Shown: positions 11,668 to 22,723 of the stretch, piece by piece | Layout of the letters: every line of letters starts with the position of its first letter | How positions within the stretch are numbered: the first letter of the stretch is position 1 | Source of the DNA: Bipolaris cookei | Lineage: Eukaryota > Ascomycota > Dothideomycetes > Pleosporales > Pleosporaceae | DNA length: 64,000 nt | NCBI GenBank assembly: GCA_002286855.1 | Contig: NRSV01000084.1 | Coordinates: 46,892 to 110,891 of the forward strand | Reading direction: 5' to 3' | The notes under the pieces: generated by a model | Databases searched by the model: none | The model's input: the letters and a program-made list of their open reading frames with translations, nothing else | What the model was told of the DNA's origin: nothing | Program-made: the position numbers and the translations under genes

Positions 11668-12987
11668 ATGGTCGAAAAGGTGATCCAGTTGAGGTGCGAC
11701 TGCAATCAGTACCCATGGGGAAAACAAGGCTCTAAGTCGCTCGCTGCGACATTGTGCGCAAGGACACCAGGCACAAGCTTCAAGATTGACGAGAATACGA
11801 GTTATGCTGAAATGTAAATTTGTAGACTGGAGTTTTGCAATAGCTTCTAACATCAGCAGGTGGATGGGCACATATCCCGAACTACCCTCCTATGTGTTGG
11901 AGACTGGCGAGGACCTTCAAGACGTCATTGACAAGAACCCCGATGAGCTTATCGGAAAGGCTGTTATTGACAAGTTCAATCACACCAAGCTGCCATACCT
12001 GCCAAAAGTCTTGTCGATAGCAAAGGCTCTACCCCTGCAGCTACACCCAGTATGTACCTTCACAAGAAGCGCCATGCCCCTTTTCTAATAACGCTTCAGA
12101 ACAAAGAGCTGGCTTCAAAGCTACACGCAAAGAACCCAAGCCAGTTCACAGACCCAAACCACAAACCAGAGATTGCCCTGGCTCTTGGGGACTTTGAGGC
12201 TTTTTGTGGTTTCAAGCCTCTTGGAGAGCTTGCGCTTTTGATGAAACTCCCGCCGCTCCAGGGCTTCATGCCTGAGGTTACAAAGCCGATATTTGACGAC
12301 CAGCAGTTGAAGCATATTGTCAAGGCAATGCTCACGGCTTCCGAGGATACTGTCCGCAAGACCAATGATGCCCTGATGAAGATACCAAAAGAGGAATTTG
12401 GCGTTTCCAGCTACATTCCCGAGATGATCCCTCGTCTGGCAGAACAGTACGATAAGTCTGACAATGGAACGCTCGTTGCTCTCATCACTATGAACTACTT
12501 GAAGCTCAAGGCTGGTGAAAGTATTTATATTCCCGCCGACGGCATTCACGCTTACCTGTCTGGCGACATTATCGAGTGCATGGCTCGATCAAACAACGTA
12601 CTCAACACTGGTTTCTGCCCCCGTGCTGATCGCGACAATGTCGACATGTTCTGCTCAGTTCTCACGTTCTCACCACACAACGCAAAGGAAGCCATCCTAC
12701 CGCCACAAGCCTTCGACAGAAGCAAAAACGGCAAGACGCAGATGTATGCACCTCCCCTTAGCGAGTTCAACATGTTAGCAACAACAATGAGTGCCGGCGA
12801 TTCCGAGACGATTGGGTCACTCGGTGGACCCAGCGTCATGATCGTAACCGAGGGCGAAGGCACTATGAAGGGTAATGGCAAAGAGTACAAGCTGAGCGAT
12901 GGCTATATTTTCTTTATCAGCCCCGGTGTGGACCTCGAGTTTAACGCCACCAAGCAGCTGAAGGCATTTACAGCTTTTGCTGAGTAA
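11668..12987 (+). CDS. PMI1: Mannose-6-phosphate isomerase (type I)
   Basis: Three exons (11668-11813, 11860-12049, 12100-12987) give 407 aa. The zinc enzyme interconverts fructose-6-phosphate and mannose-6-phosphate, feeding GDP-mannose and glycan synthesis. Seen motifs: the opening QLRCDCNQYPWGKQGS, YAEMWMGTYP, LPLQLHPNKELA (Gln and His zinc ligands), HKPEIALAL with a ligand Glu, and YIPADGIHAYLSGDIIECMARSNNVLNTGF, which covers the fourth ligand and the active-site Arg. The introns are 46 and 50 nt and restore these motifs exactly. Its neighbour on the other strand is a mannan-extending GT34 protein, so both divergent genes serve mannose metabolism. Confidence 0.93.
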
Positions 12988-13606
12988 ATCATTGTAATAG
13001 TAAGATAGGAATAATGAAATGCGAATGACAATGATTGAGGCTCTCAGGCCGCCACGGAGGTGACGTGAACACCAATTGGAGGAGATTAGAGCTTCCCCGC
13101 ACTCAGCAATGTGCATGAACACCAACAGCTGACTAGGAGTCAATACACTTGGAAAGTCCTATATGTACACAGTCTGAAAGCGTATGACAAGCCGGAAACT
13201 CTTCGGATCCGCACGCATGCGTACTGGGATTTCCCCACAAGTGCCCTTGCTTCCCCGCACTTTGACTGGAAACCCCCATCTGCACCTCAGGAGTAGCTAT
13301 AAAACCCCGCAATGGAGCTTCATGTTGTGGGAATGGAAAGAGACGTTGTTTTGTCTGCTTGTCAATTGCATCTTTAGTTTCGATAAAAATCAAAAAAGAA
13401 CGTGATTGCTTGGATCACGGGCGACTGGAACTTGACAGGAACGCGCGCTAGAACAGACGACTGACATTGGAACATCATCCTAGTGAAGCATCAGAGCCGG
13501 AATCATTCGGTAAGCTTATCATCTGGGTATTAAACCAGAAAATTCGCATTGATTTTGATTTCAGCATTCTCAATCTATTTCTACAATTCATTCGCTAATA
13601 TTACAT
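12988..13606. other. Intergenic, no gene recognised
   Basis: 619 bp between PMI1 and the next gene on the same strand. Only short frames without known motifs. It should hold the PMI1 3' UTR and the promoter of the following gene. Confidence 0.5.
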
Positions 13607-15127
13607 ATGTCGCGCTCAGAAGAACATAAATTCACCACCATGGCCAGCCCAACAACCGCAAAACGCGACTCTATGGACGTGACAGCAAGCAGTCTTGAGA
13701 CAAAAATGAAAGTCGCTTCTCTGGAGCAGCCGACGCGGAAGCGACCATTAGGTCTGACGGACCTCCCGCCCTCTGTCCGCGACAACATCTACAAATATTG
13801 TTTAGACACTGAGATGGTCAATCTGGGCGAGCCAAACGTATCCTATACACACAAGATAGGCGACGGCGTACTCAAATTCTCGGCCTCACGAAAGCCCTTC
13901 CCGATCAATAGCAGTCTCTTCTACGTCAACAAAGCGTTTAGTAAAGACGTACTGCGCTACTTTTACGAGAAGAATCTGTGGGTAAGACTAGATGTATATA
14001 CGGCAAATGCACGGCACGCAAAGACTTTGCTGGAGGACTCTGGTCTACTGTTTTCCACTGCTTCGCCAAACGCTGTCGAAAAGGCAACTCAGCATGCCTT
14101 AGAGGTGGTGCTGGTGGAAAAGATCTCTGCGCAGAAACGCGCAAGCGTCATGTTTCCAGCACAGTACCTGCCTCGTCTGATCAACTTTCTCGATCAAGCA
14201 AGTTGCACAGCGGCAAGTTGGGCGCCTATGCACACACTCTTCTTGACCGTGATGAATACATACGACTTCCCCATTTCACGACTCCAAGGCGACTTGCTTG
14301 AGCCATTCAGATTACTCTCCAACTTTGCCAGCGTCACAGTCGACAGCAAAAACCTCCTACCGCGATACACAGAAGGACTGCAAAGCATGATGACAGAAAA
14401 GAGCTTCACAGCCGAATCCTATCTCGCCCGCGTAACCGAGCTAGCAGATCTCTCCGACTCTGCGCGCGAAAAAGAAGATTACACCCTCGCAAACGAGTAC
14501 GCAAACACCGTCATCATAGTACTAACATACGGCTACCTCACCCGCCCTGAAATTCTCCACTTGCAAGACGAATCCTTCAACAAAGCCGTCCAGCGACTCC
14601 GCTGGCGCACAGAACTCGGACTCGGTATCTCCCTCTCCATCCCCCTGCGTAGTATCACATCCACAAAACACTGGATGCGCACTTCAACCCCCACACCGGA
14701 AATCAAAAAAGCAGCAAGAGATTTACTGCTAGCTGAGACATCAGTCTCCAAAGCCCTAAGTCTGGTAACGGACTCTCCCTCGCCAGCATCAAACCCTTGG
14801 TTCCATTCTCTACCTATCGAACTCATTCCAACCAACAAGCCCACCTTCTTCTCTGAGCGCGAAAAAGCGCAGACATGGTATGTGCTGGGAACCGTGCACA
14901 TGGCGTTGGGCGAGAATATCTTCGCATGCGGAGATATGGAGCGTGCATTGGAGCTTTGGGGAAAGGAGAGTGGGGTTGATGAGGAAGACGGGTTGAGGGG
15001 CAGGATTGAGAAGGCGTTTGAGAGGGCGAGGAAGGGAATTGACATGGATGCGGAGAGTATGTGGGTTGGGGAGATTAGGCCGGGGACGGGGTTGAAAAGG
15101 GCAGCGAGGTTGGCGAGGGGGTTGTAG
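13607..15127 (+). CDS. Conserved-type fungal protein with F-box-like N-terminus, function unknown
   Basis: Single exon, 506 aa. I do not recognise a named family. Residues about 47-65 (RPLGLTDLPPSVRDNIYKYCL) resemble the short F-box-like motif found at the start of many fungal proteins of unknown function, where LPxxVRxxIY is followed by a variable helical body. The rest is predominantly helical and mixed in charge. The segment EKAQTWYVLGTVHMALGENIFACGDMERALELWGK near residues 420-455 looks like a TPR-type helix pair. The C-terminus is basic (GLKRAARLARGL). There is no signal peptide or membrane segment. A role as substrate adaptor is possible but is inference only. ATGs at 13640 or 13661 could also serve as start. 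Confidence 0.7.
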   Translation: MSRSEEHKFTTMASPTTAKRDSMDVTASSLETKMKVASLEQPTRKRPLGLTDLPPSVRDNIYKYCLDTEMVNLGEPNVSYTHKIGDGVLKFSASRKPFPINSSLFYVNKAFSKDVLRYFYEKNLWVRLDVYTANARHAKTLLEDSGLLFSTASPNAVEKATQHALEVVLVEKISAQKRASVMFPAQYLPRLINFLDQASCTAASWAPMHTLFLTVMNTYDFPISRLQGDLLEPFRLLSNFASVTVDSKNLLPRYTEGLQSMMTEKSFTAESYLARVTELADLSDSAREKEDYTLANEYANTVIIVLTYGYLTRPEILHLQDESFNKAVQRLRWRTELGLGISLSIPLRSITSTKHWMRTSTPTPEIKKAARDLLLAETSVSKALSLVTDSPSPASNPWFHSLPIELIPTNKPTFFSEREKAQTWYVLGTVHMALGENIFACGDMERALELWGKESGVDEEDGLRGRIEKAFERARKGIDMDAESMWVGEIRPGTGLKRAARLARGL

Positions 15128-15379
15128 TTGGTTCTTTCGTATCAATACACATCTGTGTAGATAGAGATGGTTAAAGGACTTAGAGATACATAAAGGATAT
15201 ATATCTTCGAATAGCATCAACAAGAAAAAGGCTGAAAGTCTTTCCTCGTGGCACAAGAGATTCAAGAAGCAAGCAAGTAGCTGACGAAGAGGTACCGTGC
15301 AACAAGCAGTGCATAAGTTACATGGTATACATACGGTATTTCTACAAAACCAGCATATAAATCATACAACCCTACTTAG

Positions 15380-16897
15380 CTAGGCACGCAGCTGACTTGG
15401 CGCAGACTTATTGCTCGAATTAACGAGCGCAGCCCAAGCATCACCACGCGCAGTCTTCTCCTGCACCGATCCTTCGTAGATACCCCGCAGACTATCAGAG
15501 GTAGATGCTGTCCTGCGGCGATCCTCCAACATGGACTCGACATAGTCGTCTTGACCGCCCGCTGCCTTTGCCTTGATAGCCAAGTCTGCCTTGTGGATTG
15601 CCCTCTCAAGGTATCTCCGCCTTTCCGCGTCCAGAGTCTGGTTGGTGGAAGCGGTTTCCGCCTCTGCAATTACCTTTGTGTACTCTGCTTTTTGCGCGGC
15701 TCGGAAAGCTGCTTCGCCGCCAGCTGCTTGCACGCGAGCAGCATACGTGGCTTCGGCAGCTTGCTTGTTGGGCCGAGCAGCTGCTTTCCAAGCCTCTGGA
15801 CTACCAGCCTCCTCAATCTCCTTTCGCTTGCGCTGGTTGTAGGCAATCTTCATGGCGGTGTGGTCTTTGATTTTGGGCAGGTTGAAGCGGTTCCGAATTT
15901 CCTGCAAGTCCTCAACTGTGAAGCCGGCTTCTTTGTATCTCCTGTAGGTTTTTTGTTTGAGAAGAATAGATGCTTCTTTACGCTCTTTTGCTCGGATGAA
16001 GGCTAGTTTGAGGCCCTCCTCCTCGCTGTCTACGAGACCTCGGGTCAAGTAACGCTGTGCAGCCTTGACGGCTTTGAGGTATTCCTTGGCAGCAAAGGCT
16101 GCGGTTCCCTTTTCATACTTTTCAAGCAGCTCAGTCTCAGGTGTGGGGCTCTCAGGGGCATCGGTTTCTTCTGGTGCCCACATTTGTTGCTCTTCGCTTT
16201 CCATAAACTCTTCGCTTTCAAGTCCAAGTGTGCCTTCAGCCACTTTACGTTCAGCCATCATCTGAGGAGTTGGCCATTGCTTGTCGATGGTGGCTTGGTC
16301 AAGTCCCAGAGCCGCAGCATCGGCTCGCAACCTTTCAATTACCTCTGGCTTCTGCATGAGCGTCCAGCGGAGTGCCCACCCCATAGGACCAAGCTCTTTA
16401 ATGCGTGCCACATTGTCCTTGAGTAGATACTCGTCTAGCCCACCTTCACGATCCATTGTCTTGAGTACCTTGGCTGTGATGCGCAGTTTTATCCTCTTCT
16501 TCAGCGCAACGGAGTATAGGCTCTTGGATAGGACGTTTGGCTGCCATTTCCGCCGGGTCTTGGTCTCGGTTTCCTTGGAGACATTGTTGCCGAACCGTAT
16601 CATCTGCTCGCCGTAGAGACCCTTGTTTGCTTGCTTGAACAGCCTATGCTCGCCATATGGGTATGCCGGAATATATGCATCTTTAGGGATGACATTTTTG
16701 GGAATGTGGGAGCCGAGATCACCACCGCGTCGCCGTTGGAGAGGGTTCTTCACTGCAGGCGCGGGCGCGGGCGCGGGCGCAGTGGTTGCATATGTTCGCT
16801 GCGCCTGGTGGGCAGAGCGACCGACGGCTCCTGAAGACGGAATGCGTCCGGAGAGCAATTGACACCGGGCATGCATGGTAGGTGTGACGGCGAGCAT
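15380..16897 (-). CDS. MRPL24: Mitochondrial large-subunit ribosomal protein bL28m (Mrpl24)
   Basis: Single exon, 505 aa from the ATG at 16897. The N-terminus (MLAVTPTMHARCQLLSGR...) with an Ala/Pro linker is a likely presequence. The bL28 core follows: GLYGEQMIRFGNNVSKETETKTRRKWQPN, then LYSVALKKRIKLRITAKVLKTMDREGGLDEYLL. This matches fungal Mrpl24. It is much longer than bacterial L28 (about 78 aa); the extra roughly 300 residues are highly charged, Ala-rich and helical, partly in repeats of RxxAE/KAA type. Such long C-terminal extensions are known in fungal mitoribosomal proteins. The frame stays open further upstream (to 17110), but the codons there overlap the divergent PTH2 start and lack similarity, so the internal ATG was chosen. 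Confidence 0.85.
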   Translation of the reverse strand: MLAVTPTMHARCQLLSGRIPSSGAVGRSAHQAQRTYATTAPAPAPAPAVKNPLQRRRGGDLGSHIPKNVIPKDAYIPAYPYGEHRLFKQANKGLYGEQMIRFGNNVSKETETKTRRKWQPNVLSKSLYSVALKKRIKLRITAKVLKTMDREGGLDEYLLKDNVARIKELGPMGWALRWTLMQKPEVIERLRADAAALGLDQATIDKQWPTPQMMAERKVAEGTLGLESEEFMESEEQQMWAPEETDAPESPTPETELLEKYEKGTAAFAAKEYLKAVKAAQRYLTRGLVDSEEEGLKLAFIRAKERKEASILLKQKTYRRYKEAGFTVEDLQEIRNRFNLPKIKDHTAMKIAYNQRKRKEIEEAGSPEAWKAAARPNKQAAEATYAARVQAAGGEAAFRAAQKAEYTKVIAEAETASTNQTLDAERRRYLERAIHKADLAIKAKAAGGQDDYVESMLEDRRRTASTSDSLRGIYEGSVQEKTARGDAWAALVNSSNKSAPSQLRA

Positions 16898-17099
16898 GCG
16901 AAGTGCCCGTTGTGATGAATGGTTGATGTGCTCGGTGGTCCGCAAATTCGAGAAGCCCACAGCACGGACCCCCAACTTTACTTCGTCCAATGTACAATCA
17001 CGGGCGGAGCAAACCACTGGGACGACGCAGCGAACACACAACAGCTCATTAGAAACAGCTGTACATACATATTCCCGGCTTCGGCTCTGACAGGCGAAT
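16898..17099. promoter_or_regulatory. Compact bidirectional promoter MRPL24 / PTH2
   Basis: Only 202 bp separate the two start codons, so the promoters must overlap. Both genes act in translation associated with mitochondria, making co-expression plausible. No specific element is assigned. Confidence 0.5.
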
Positions 17100-17742
17100 A
17101 TGAAAAACATGTCAGAATCTTCTCAACCGTCCACAGCCAACATCGCAGCTGCATGTGCCATCCTCGCTGGCGTCACTGGCTATATGCTCGGGCAGGCAAA
17201 ATCTCTCGGCTTCTTTGGCGGAAGTCCTATCTCACAGCCAGCAAAATTGAAGAAAGAAAAGGCATATGACTCGGAAGACGAGTCAAGCGACGACGAGGAC
17301 GACAGCACACCAGCCGACTTTCCAGGCCAGGAAGAATGCAAAATGGTCCTGGTCGTTCGAACAGATCTCGGTATGACAAAGGGTATTGCTATTCTCCACT
17401 ACTACTAGGAAATATCGTCTGACCTTTGACACAGGCAAGATTGGTGCGCAGTGCGGGCATGCGACACTGGCTTGCTACAAACACTTCCTCCGAACCTCAC
17501 CAGACTCCAAGGTACTCAAGCGTTGGGAGCGACTAGGGCAAGCGAAGGTTGCTTTGCAGGTCAAGAGTGAAGAAGAGCTAGAGCTGTTACAGGCGCAAGC
17601 ACTGAGTCTGGGTTTGGTAGCACATATTATCCATGATGCTGGGCGGACACAGATTGCAAGCGGAAGTGCGACTTTACTAGGCATTGGACCTGCGCCAAAG
17701 AGTGTCATAGATCAGGTCACCGGGCATCTCAAATTGCTGTAA
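17100..17742 (+). CDS. PTH2: Peptidyl-tRNA hydrolase 2
   Basis: Two exons (17100-17382, 17435-17742) give 196 aa. After one N-terminal hydrophobic segment (IAAACAILAGVTGYMLG) and an acidic Ser/Asp linker comes the PTH2 domain: KMVLVVRTDLGMTKGKIGAQCGHATLACYKHF, then AGRTQIASGSATLLGIGPAP and VIDQVTGHLKLL at the end. The enzyme frees peptides from prematurely released peptidyl-tRNA. The membrane anchor matches the mitochondrial outer-membrane type seen in animals and fungi. The 52-nt intron splits the Gly codon inside the KG-KIG motif. The start MKNM or the Met three codons later are both possible. Confidence 0.92.
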
Positions 17743-18655
17743 AAGTACTGGCTCCGAAAGCCACGCAACACAATTTTGGGGCCTTAAAGTGGACCGGGAG
17801 AAGATGGCGACGCGCCATGTCTCAGTGATGCCTCGTATGCATATACGGCGACAAGAGCTCGAGCAAAGGCTTTCAGAAAAAAACTTATCAGCCACGTGCG
17901 GAGCTAATGATATTCTGTAGAAACACGTCCAAATTGCAGGAATTGCATCTGAAGCACCATTGCAGTTGCGACAGCGACTTAGCGAGCATCCAAAAGAAGA
18001 AGAAAAAATTTCCTGCAAAGGTTACACGGCAGCAGAGTGAAGCAAATGTGGGCCTAGTAGTGTGAGTTTCGTCGGCTATGGGAATGTTGGCGAGAACGCA
18101 ATATGTGTTGGCTCTTGAGTGACGTGTGCTATTCAGGTAAATCTGTCGGTAGCCATAAGGTGGATCACGGCTGCTCAACAAATGCCATTCGCCATGTACG
18201 GATACTAGACGGGTTTCCACACTCCTGGAATGCATCTTCTGGTATAGGGGTGTTCGCCTATTGGTAATGGATTGGTGTTGCAGAAGACGTATGGTGTACC
18301 GGGAACGATGGGCATAGGGTTGATGTTGTGTCAAAGAACGAGAGACTTGTATGGAGGCAATACAAATAGCATCTCGTACTATGTGCAACGAGCTATGACT
18401 TGCACACGCAACATGCGTACCTTGGTGATGGTAGTATGCAAACCAATGAGACGCAGCCAAAGATAACCGAGTCAGAAAAGTACTCTTGTGTGGACACTGA
18501 TGTGTCACATGGCAACCTTTCCCGACCCCGCGACATTGTATGGGCTGCTTGTTATTCACAGAGTAGGACCAAAAGTTACGCTGCGTCAAAACAGGAACCG
18601 GGCGATGGAAATAGTCTTCATACCATTACTCTATTTGCATCAAAGCCGCACAAGG
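17743..18655. other. Convergent 3' region, no gene recognised
   Basis: PTH2 and GET2 converge here. A 233-codon frame on the minus strand (17888-18589) exists but has no motif, a composition unlike the neighbours and no sensible splice context, so it is not called. Confidence 0.4.
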
Positions 18656-19680
18656 TCATGCAACAGCAGCACCTTTCCACCAGCTCGTGGCGCCCAAGAT
18701 GAATACCACCACCATGACGTCACTCACAACGGTGCTGTATATGACGCTGTACCTGCCAACCGTCCTAACATATCCTGCATACGGCTCGGGCAAGACACCC
18801 GCGACCGTGCTGAGCATGCCGCCTCCTTGCAACTGGCCTTTTTCGATAAAATAACGTGAAGACTGTAGGATAACCTCGAAAGTAGCAAAGAGATAAAAAA
18901 GGTGCGCAAAGTTGTCAGCTGGCGAAGACTGGGTGATCCAGTCATCGTCGGACACATTGTCACGTAAGAACTTGGATCCGGTAAACGGCGTCTGTAACAC
19001 TATGTAGACAGCGAGTCCTAGGGAGAAGATGGAGTGGACCAAACGCCAGATCCAAGCTGAAGACTCATCGAGCGAGGGCTCAGGAACAGCACCACCGCCT
19101 TGCATGACCGAAAGCATGTTGGCGAGGCCTGGTGGTGCACCTGCCTGGCCAGGACCGCCGGGCATACCAGACATACCACCTGCACCCGCGCCCATCATCT
19201 GCTGGAGCATTGCCATCATGGGGTCCTGGGCCGGGTCCTGAGCTGGGCCCGAGGCCTGCCCTGGGCCAAAAGGGCCTGTCTGGTTGGCCTCGGGAGCAAA
19301 GGGCGAGGGGAGTCGAGGACGAGATACGGGCGCATAATGGTGTTGTGATATGTCTACTTCATCTGGGTCCAGAGTGGCTGTTCCAGATCCAGAGGGTGTG
19401 CGCCGGGGGAAAGGGATTGGGGCAGGCTTGACTAGCATGCGGTTAACCGTCTGTTTTATGGGCTCGGGGGAGTTTTCCGAACGACGAGGCTGTACGCACC
19501 CGGAACATCCTTCTCAACCTCACTGAGGTCCCTCGGCGGGCCGCCCTGCAGTGCCGTGATCTGCTGCAGACGAGAAGCGCCGCTCTTTGCTGCTAGACGC
19601 TCTCTGCGTAGTCTGGCCTTTGTCTGGGCGGGCGACTCGCCAGGCAAGGCGCCTGTTGCGGAGGCAGGCGAGTCAGCCAT
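18656..19680 (-). CDS. GET2: GET complex subunit Get2
   Basis: Two exons (19500-19680, 18656-19431) give 318 aa. The N-terminus holds the basic RLRRERLAAKSGASRLQQITAL helix, the region of Get2 that recruits the Get3 ATPase. A Gly/Pro/Met-rich linker follows (ANMLSVMQGG). The C-terminal third has hydrophobic segments: IWRLVHSIFSLGLAVYIVL, the FAHLFYLFATFEVIL region and VVSDVMVVVFILGA, the usual three membrane spans. Get1/Get2 form the ER receptor that inserts tail-anchored proteins. The acceptor was placed at GCTAG (19432-19435), because it follows a TTAAC branch site and restores the frame; an ACAG 19 nt earlier leads to an immediate stop. Confidence 0.82.
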
Positions 19681-20933
19681 GTCCAGGTGGGATGGCGGGT
19701 GAGGAGAGAGGAAACTCGCAACGATATCCTGACTGTGCTGGCCGTGCTGGCAATAGGATGTGGTCGTGTGTTGTGGTCGCAGTGGGTGGTGCGAGGGGTT
19801 GAAGTCATGGCCTTAGCGTCTCCCGCTAGCGTGTATGCACCTCGTCCCTCCCCTTCACCTCCCCCAAGCCCCTCCCCCTTCCCCGCCAAGTGCCAGCCGT
19901 CTTCTTACCTAAACGCCAGGCTACCTGTACACCTACGACATGACTGCCTCATGGATTCGTAGTACACGCGGTGCGGGCCGTCATACTAATATATATCTTG
20001 ATCTCGCCGCGTCATCTTGAACCGCCTCTTTCGTACTTAGCATTTTTGTATCACTCATCATTGTCATAACCACCTCAGGGATGGTCGCATGCAGTACTAC
20101 CCCAACGCTACCTGGCCCTTCTTCCGGGAATAGCTGGACCCGACGCTCAGGCTTTTAGGCCACGGCAGATTATCCTGGCCACCTTGCAGTGCATGTTAGG
20201 CTTTTGTTGCAGCTGCTAAAGAGCCTAGAGCTGGATTCGCCCAGCTCCCTTGGGGCCTTGATCATCGCAGCCACATTACTATTTCCTACCGTCATCCACC
20301 AGCGCCATCAGCTCCTCAACCCAGCGCTTCTAGCGGCGCGGCCGCACGGGAGCGAAGCCGGTTGGTACTGCCCTACGATCCTTCGGATGCTGGTTCTGTG
20401 TTCCTTTCTCTTCATTCAGCTCCACATTGTTCCTTCGCCACCTGATGTTGCAACAACTTATGTTTACTTGTTATCGGCTCTAGCCCTATCATATGCCACA
20501 AGGCTTCTGGATAGCGCCCCAAGCCCTCCTACAGGGCTTGTAAAAAGGACGCACAAATACTGTTTGTTTGATGGAAGACAGCATTAACGTATTCTTCCAT
20601 GACATCGTCGACAGGAGATTGGTGGCGCTCCACAATGTGCTTGCGTGCTTGGAGAATATCTGGCATTCTCCGTCGACCCACACTGGGTCCGGTAACCCGG
20701 CTGCAACCTTCCAGGGACGTGTATTCGTTGTATCCACATTACCACCGCGCGAGCAACACTCAGTGCCTAAGGCGTCGTTACACGGCATGTAACAGATTCG
20801 ACAGGTAACTTTTCTGCACGCAAAAGCAAAAACTTCATTTCATGTACCGTTCTTTATACTCTTCCTTCCATCCCACCTTCACACATGAGATTTCTATCCC
20901 AGACCTTGTCTTCTTTTCTTGATATATGCAAAC
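19681..20933. other. Intergenic, no confident gene
   Basis: 1.25 kb between divergent GET2 and the aminomutase-like gene. One plus-strand frame of 132 codons (20189-20587) encodes a hydrophobic peptide but lacks known motifs, introns or neighbours supporting it. Promoters of both flanking genes must lie here. Confidence 0.4.
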
Positions 20934-22723
20934 ATGTTCGCCCCAAGCACCAAGTCCAAGATCCAATCCCTACGCCCACACAGCTTTCGCTTGGTGCCAT
21001 TGTCACAGCAATACCGAGCCCAGTCGACTTTGAGCAATAACAAGTCCTACTGGAGCCACATCCCGTCTTGGAAAGATGTTTCCAACGATGAGTTTGTGTC
21101 ATATCGGTGGCAGGTATGTTTCCTGCAGCATCTTATCAATATCTAGTTATGCCATGTATGTCTTGAATATCTAATTCCTTTCTCGTAGCTGCGAAATACT
21201 ATCTCAGACAAACACAAACTTTACAAATTCCTTGACGAGGTTCTGCCGGAGAGACTAGGCTCTACCAAGAACGAACAATTGAAAAGGATCCGCACCAAAA
21301 GCAACTTTATCGAGGATGCTGTACGCGATAATTCTTTCCCCAGTTGTCTTAACTATCCACCAATGCTAATATCACGCTAGATTGCTGCCATCAAGTTGGC
21401 ACCAATGGCCATCCGCTTAACACCCCATGTCCTCTCTTTGGTTGATTGGAACAATCCTTTGGACGACCCAATTCGGAGACAGTTCCTTCCTCTCAGAAGT
21501 GGTATCATCCCGGACCACAAGAATCTCGAGTTGGACTCGTTGCACGAGGAGCAAGACAGTCCTGTTCCTGGTCTGGTACATCGTTATCCTGGAAGAGCTT
21601 TGTTTTTAGCGACATCGATATGCCCCGTCTACTGTCGCTTTTGCACCCGATCGTACGCAGTTGGTGGTAATACTAATACGGTATCGAAAAAGCCACAAAA
21701 ACCTAGCCGGAAGCGATGGGAAGTTGTATTCGAGCACATTGCCAACGATGAATCCCTTCAAGACATTGTTGTCTCAGGCGGAGATTCTTATTTCTTGCAA
21801 CCAGACCACGTCAGAGAGATTGGTGAAAGGCTGCTGGACATCCCTCACATCAAGCGCGTTCGGTTTGCCTCGAAAGGACTGGCCGTTGCGCCTGGTCGTA
21901 TTCTCGATGATTCGGACCCCTGGACTGACAGTTTGATTGCTGTATCTAACAGAGGCCGAGAGTAAGATGCTACATACCCAAGTTAACAGATGCGTTATTG
22001 GCTAACTCAACTCTCCAAACTTACAGAATGGGAAAGCAAGTGTGCCTGCACACTCATATCAATCATGCAAATGAAATCACTTGGATAACAAGGCTTGCTG
22101 CAAACAAGCTATTCAAACACGGCGTTATTGTCCGCAATCAGTCAGTCTTATTGAAAGGGGTCAACAATACCTTCACGGCGCTCTCCGACCTCATCAAGTC
22201 GCTGTCCGATATTAACATTCAGCCGTACTATGTGTATCAATGCGATATGGTACAAGGCATTGAGGATCTTCGTACCCCCCTCCACGAGATTATTGATCTA
22301 GATAAGCAGATCCGCGGAACTCTTTCGGGTTTTATGATGCCATCCTTTGTAATCGATCTTCCTGGAGGCGGCGGGAAACGGCTTGTGTCCACCTATGAGA
22401 CGTACAACCAAGGCATCGCTACATACAAGGCCCCTGGTCTCCCTGGCCCCAAGGGCGAAATGACGTACACCTACCATGATCCCAAGCCTGTCAAAACAGC
22501 CGTCCTCGAAGAGTTCCAGCAACGCCAACTCGAGGCACTCGAACGAGGAGAGACACTAGAACAATTCTTCGCTCAGTCAGCTGCTCGCTTACCGCTTCCA
22601 CCTTTGCCAAATCCTTCATCGAAACAGGACCCTTTGCGCCCACAACCTACATCAGCGGACATCCTCTCGGAATTCTGGGCTCCTACTCTAAAGCCAGCAT
22701 ATGCCTACTCTCAGGGAATGTGA
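20934..22723 (+). CDS. Radical-SAM lysine 2,3-aminomutase-like enzyme
   Basis: Four exons (20934-21113, 21189-21320, 21381-21961, 22027-22723) give 529 aa. The radical-SAM cluster motif CxxxCxxC is intact in ATSICPVYCRFCTRSY. The KamA-type core follows: DIVVSGGDSYFL, IKRVRFASKGLAVAP, QVCLHTHINHANEITW, VRNQSVLLKGVN, PYYVYQCDMVQGIEDLRTPL and FVIDLPGGGGKR. Bacterial relatives interconvert L-lysine and L-beta-lysine with SAM, PLP and an iron-sulfur cluster. GGGGKR is the region where KamA holds the PLP lysine. The N-terminus (MFAPSTKSKIQSLRPHSFRLVPLSQQYRAQSTL) looks like a mitochondrial presequence, which suits an Fe-S enzyme. Substrate in fungi is not established. Confidence 0.85.

Noticed and set aside
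16898..17110. N-terminal extension of MRPL24 to 17110
   Set aside because: Overlaps the PTH2 start on the opposite strand and has no presequence or ribosomal protein similarity.
17888..18589. 233-codon minus-strand frame
   Set aside because: No motif, odd composition (many Cys, His, Arg, Ser), lies in the convergent 3' region of PTH2 and GET2. Length alone is not enough.
19432..19499. Alternative GET2 acceptor at ACAG (19 nt upstream of the chosen one)
   Set aside because: With the GTGCGT donor it leads to an in-frame TAA at once; the GCTAG acceptor after a TTAAC branch site keeps the frame.
20189..20587. 132-codon hydrophobic plus-strand frame
   Set aside because: No family similarity or splice context; sits in the promoter interval of two good genes.
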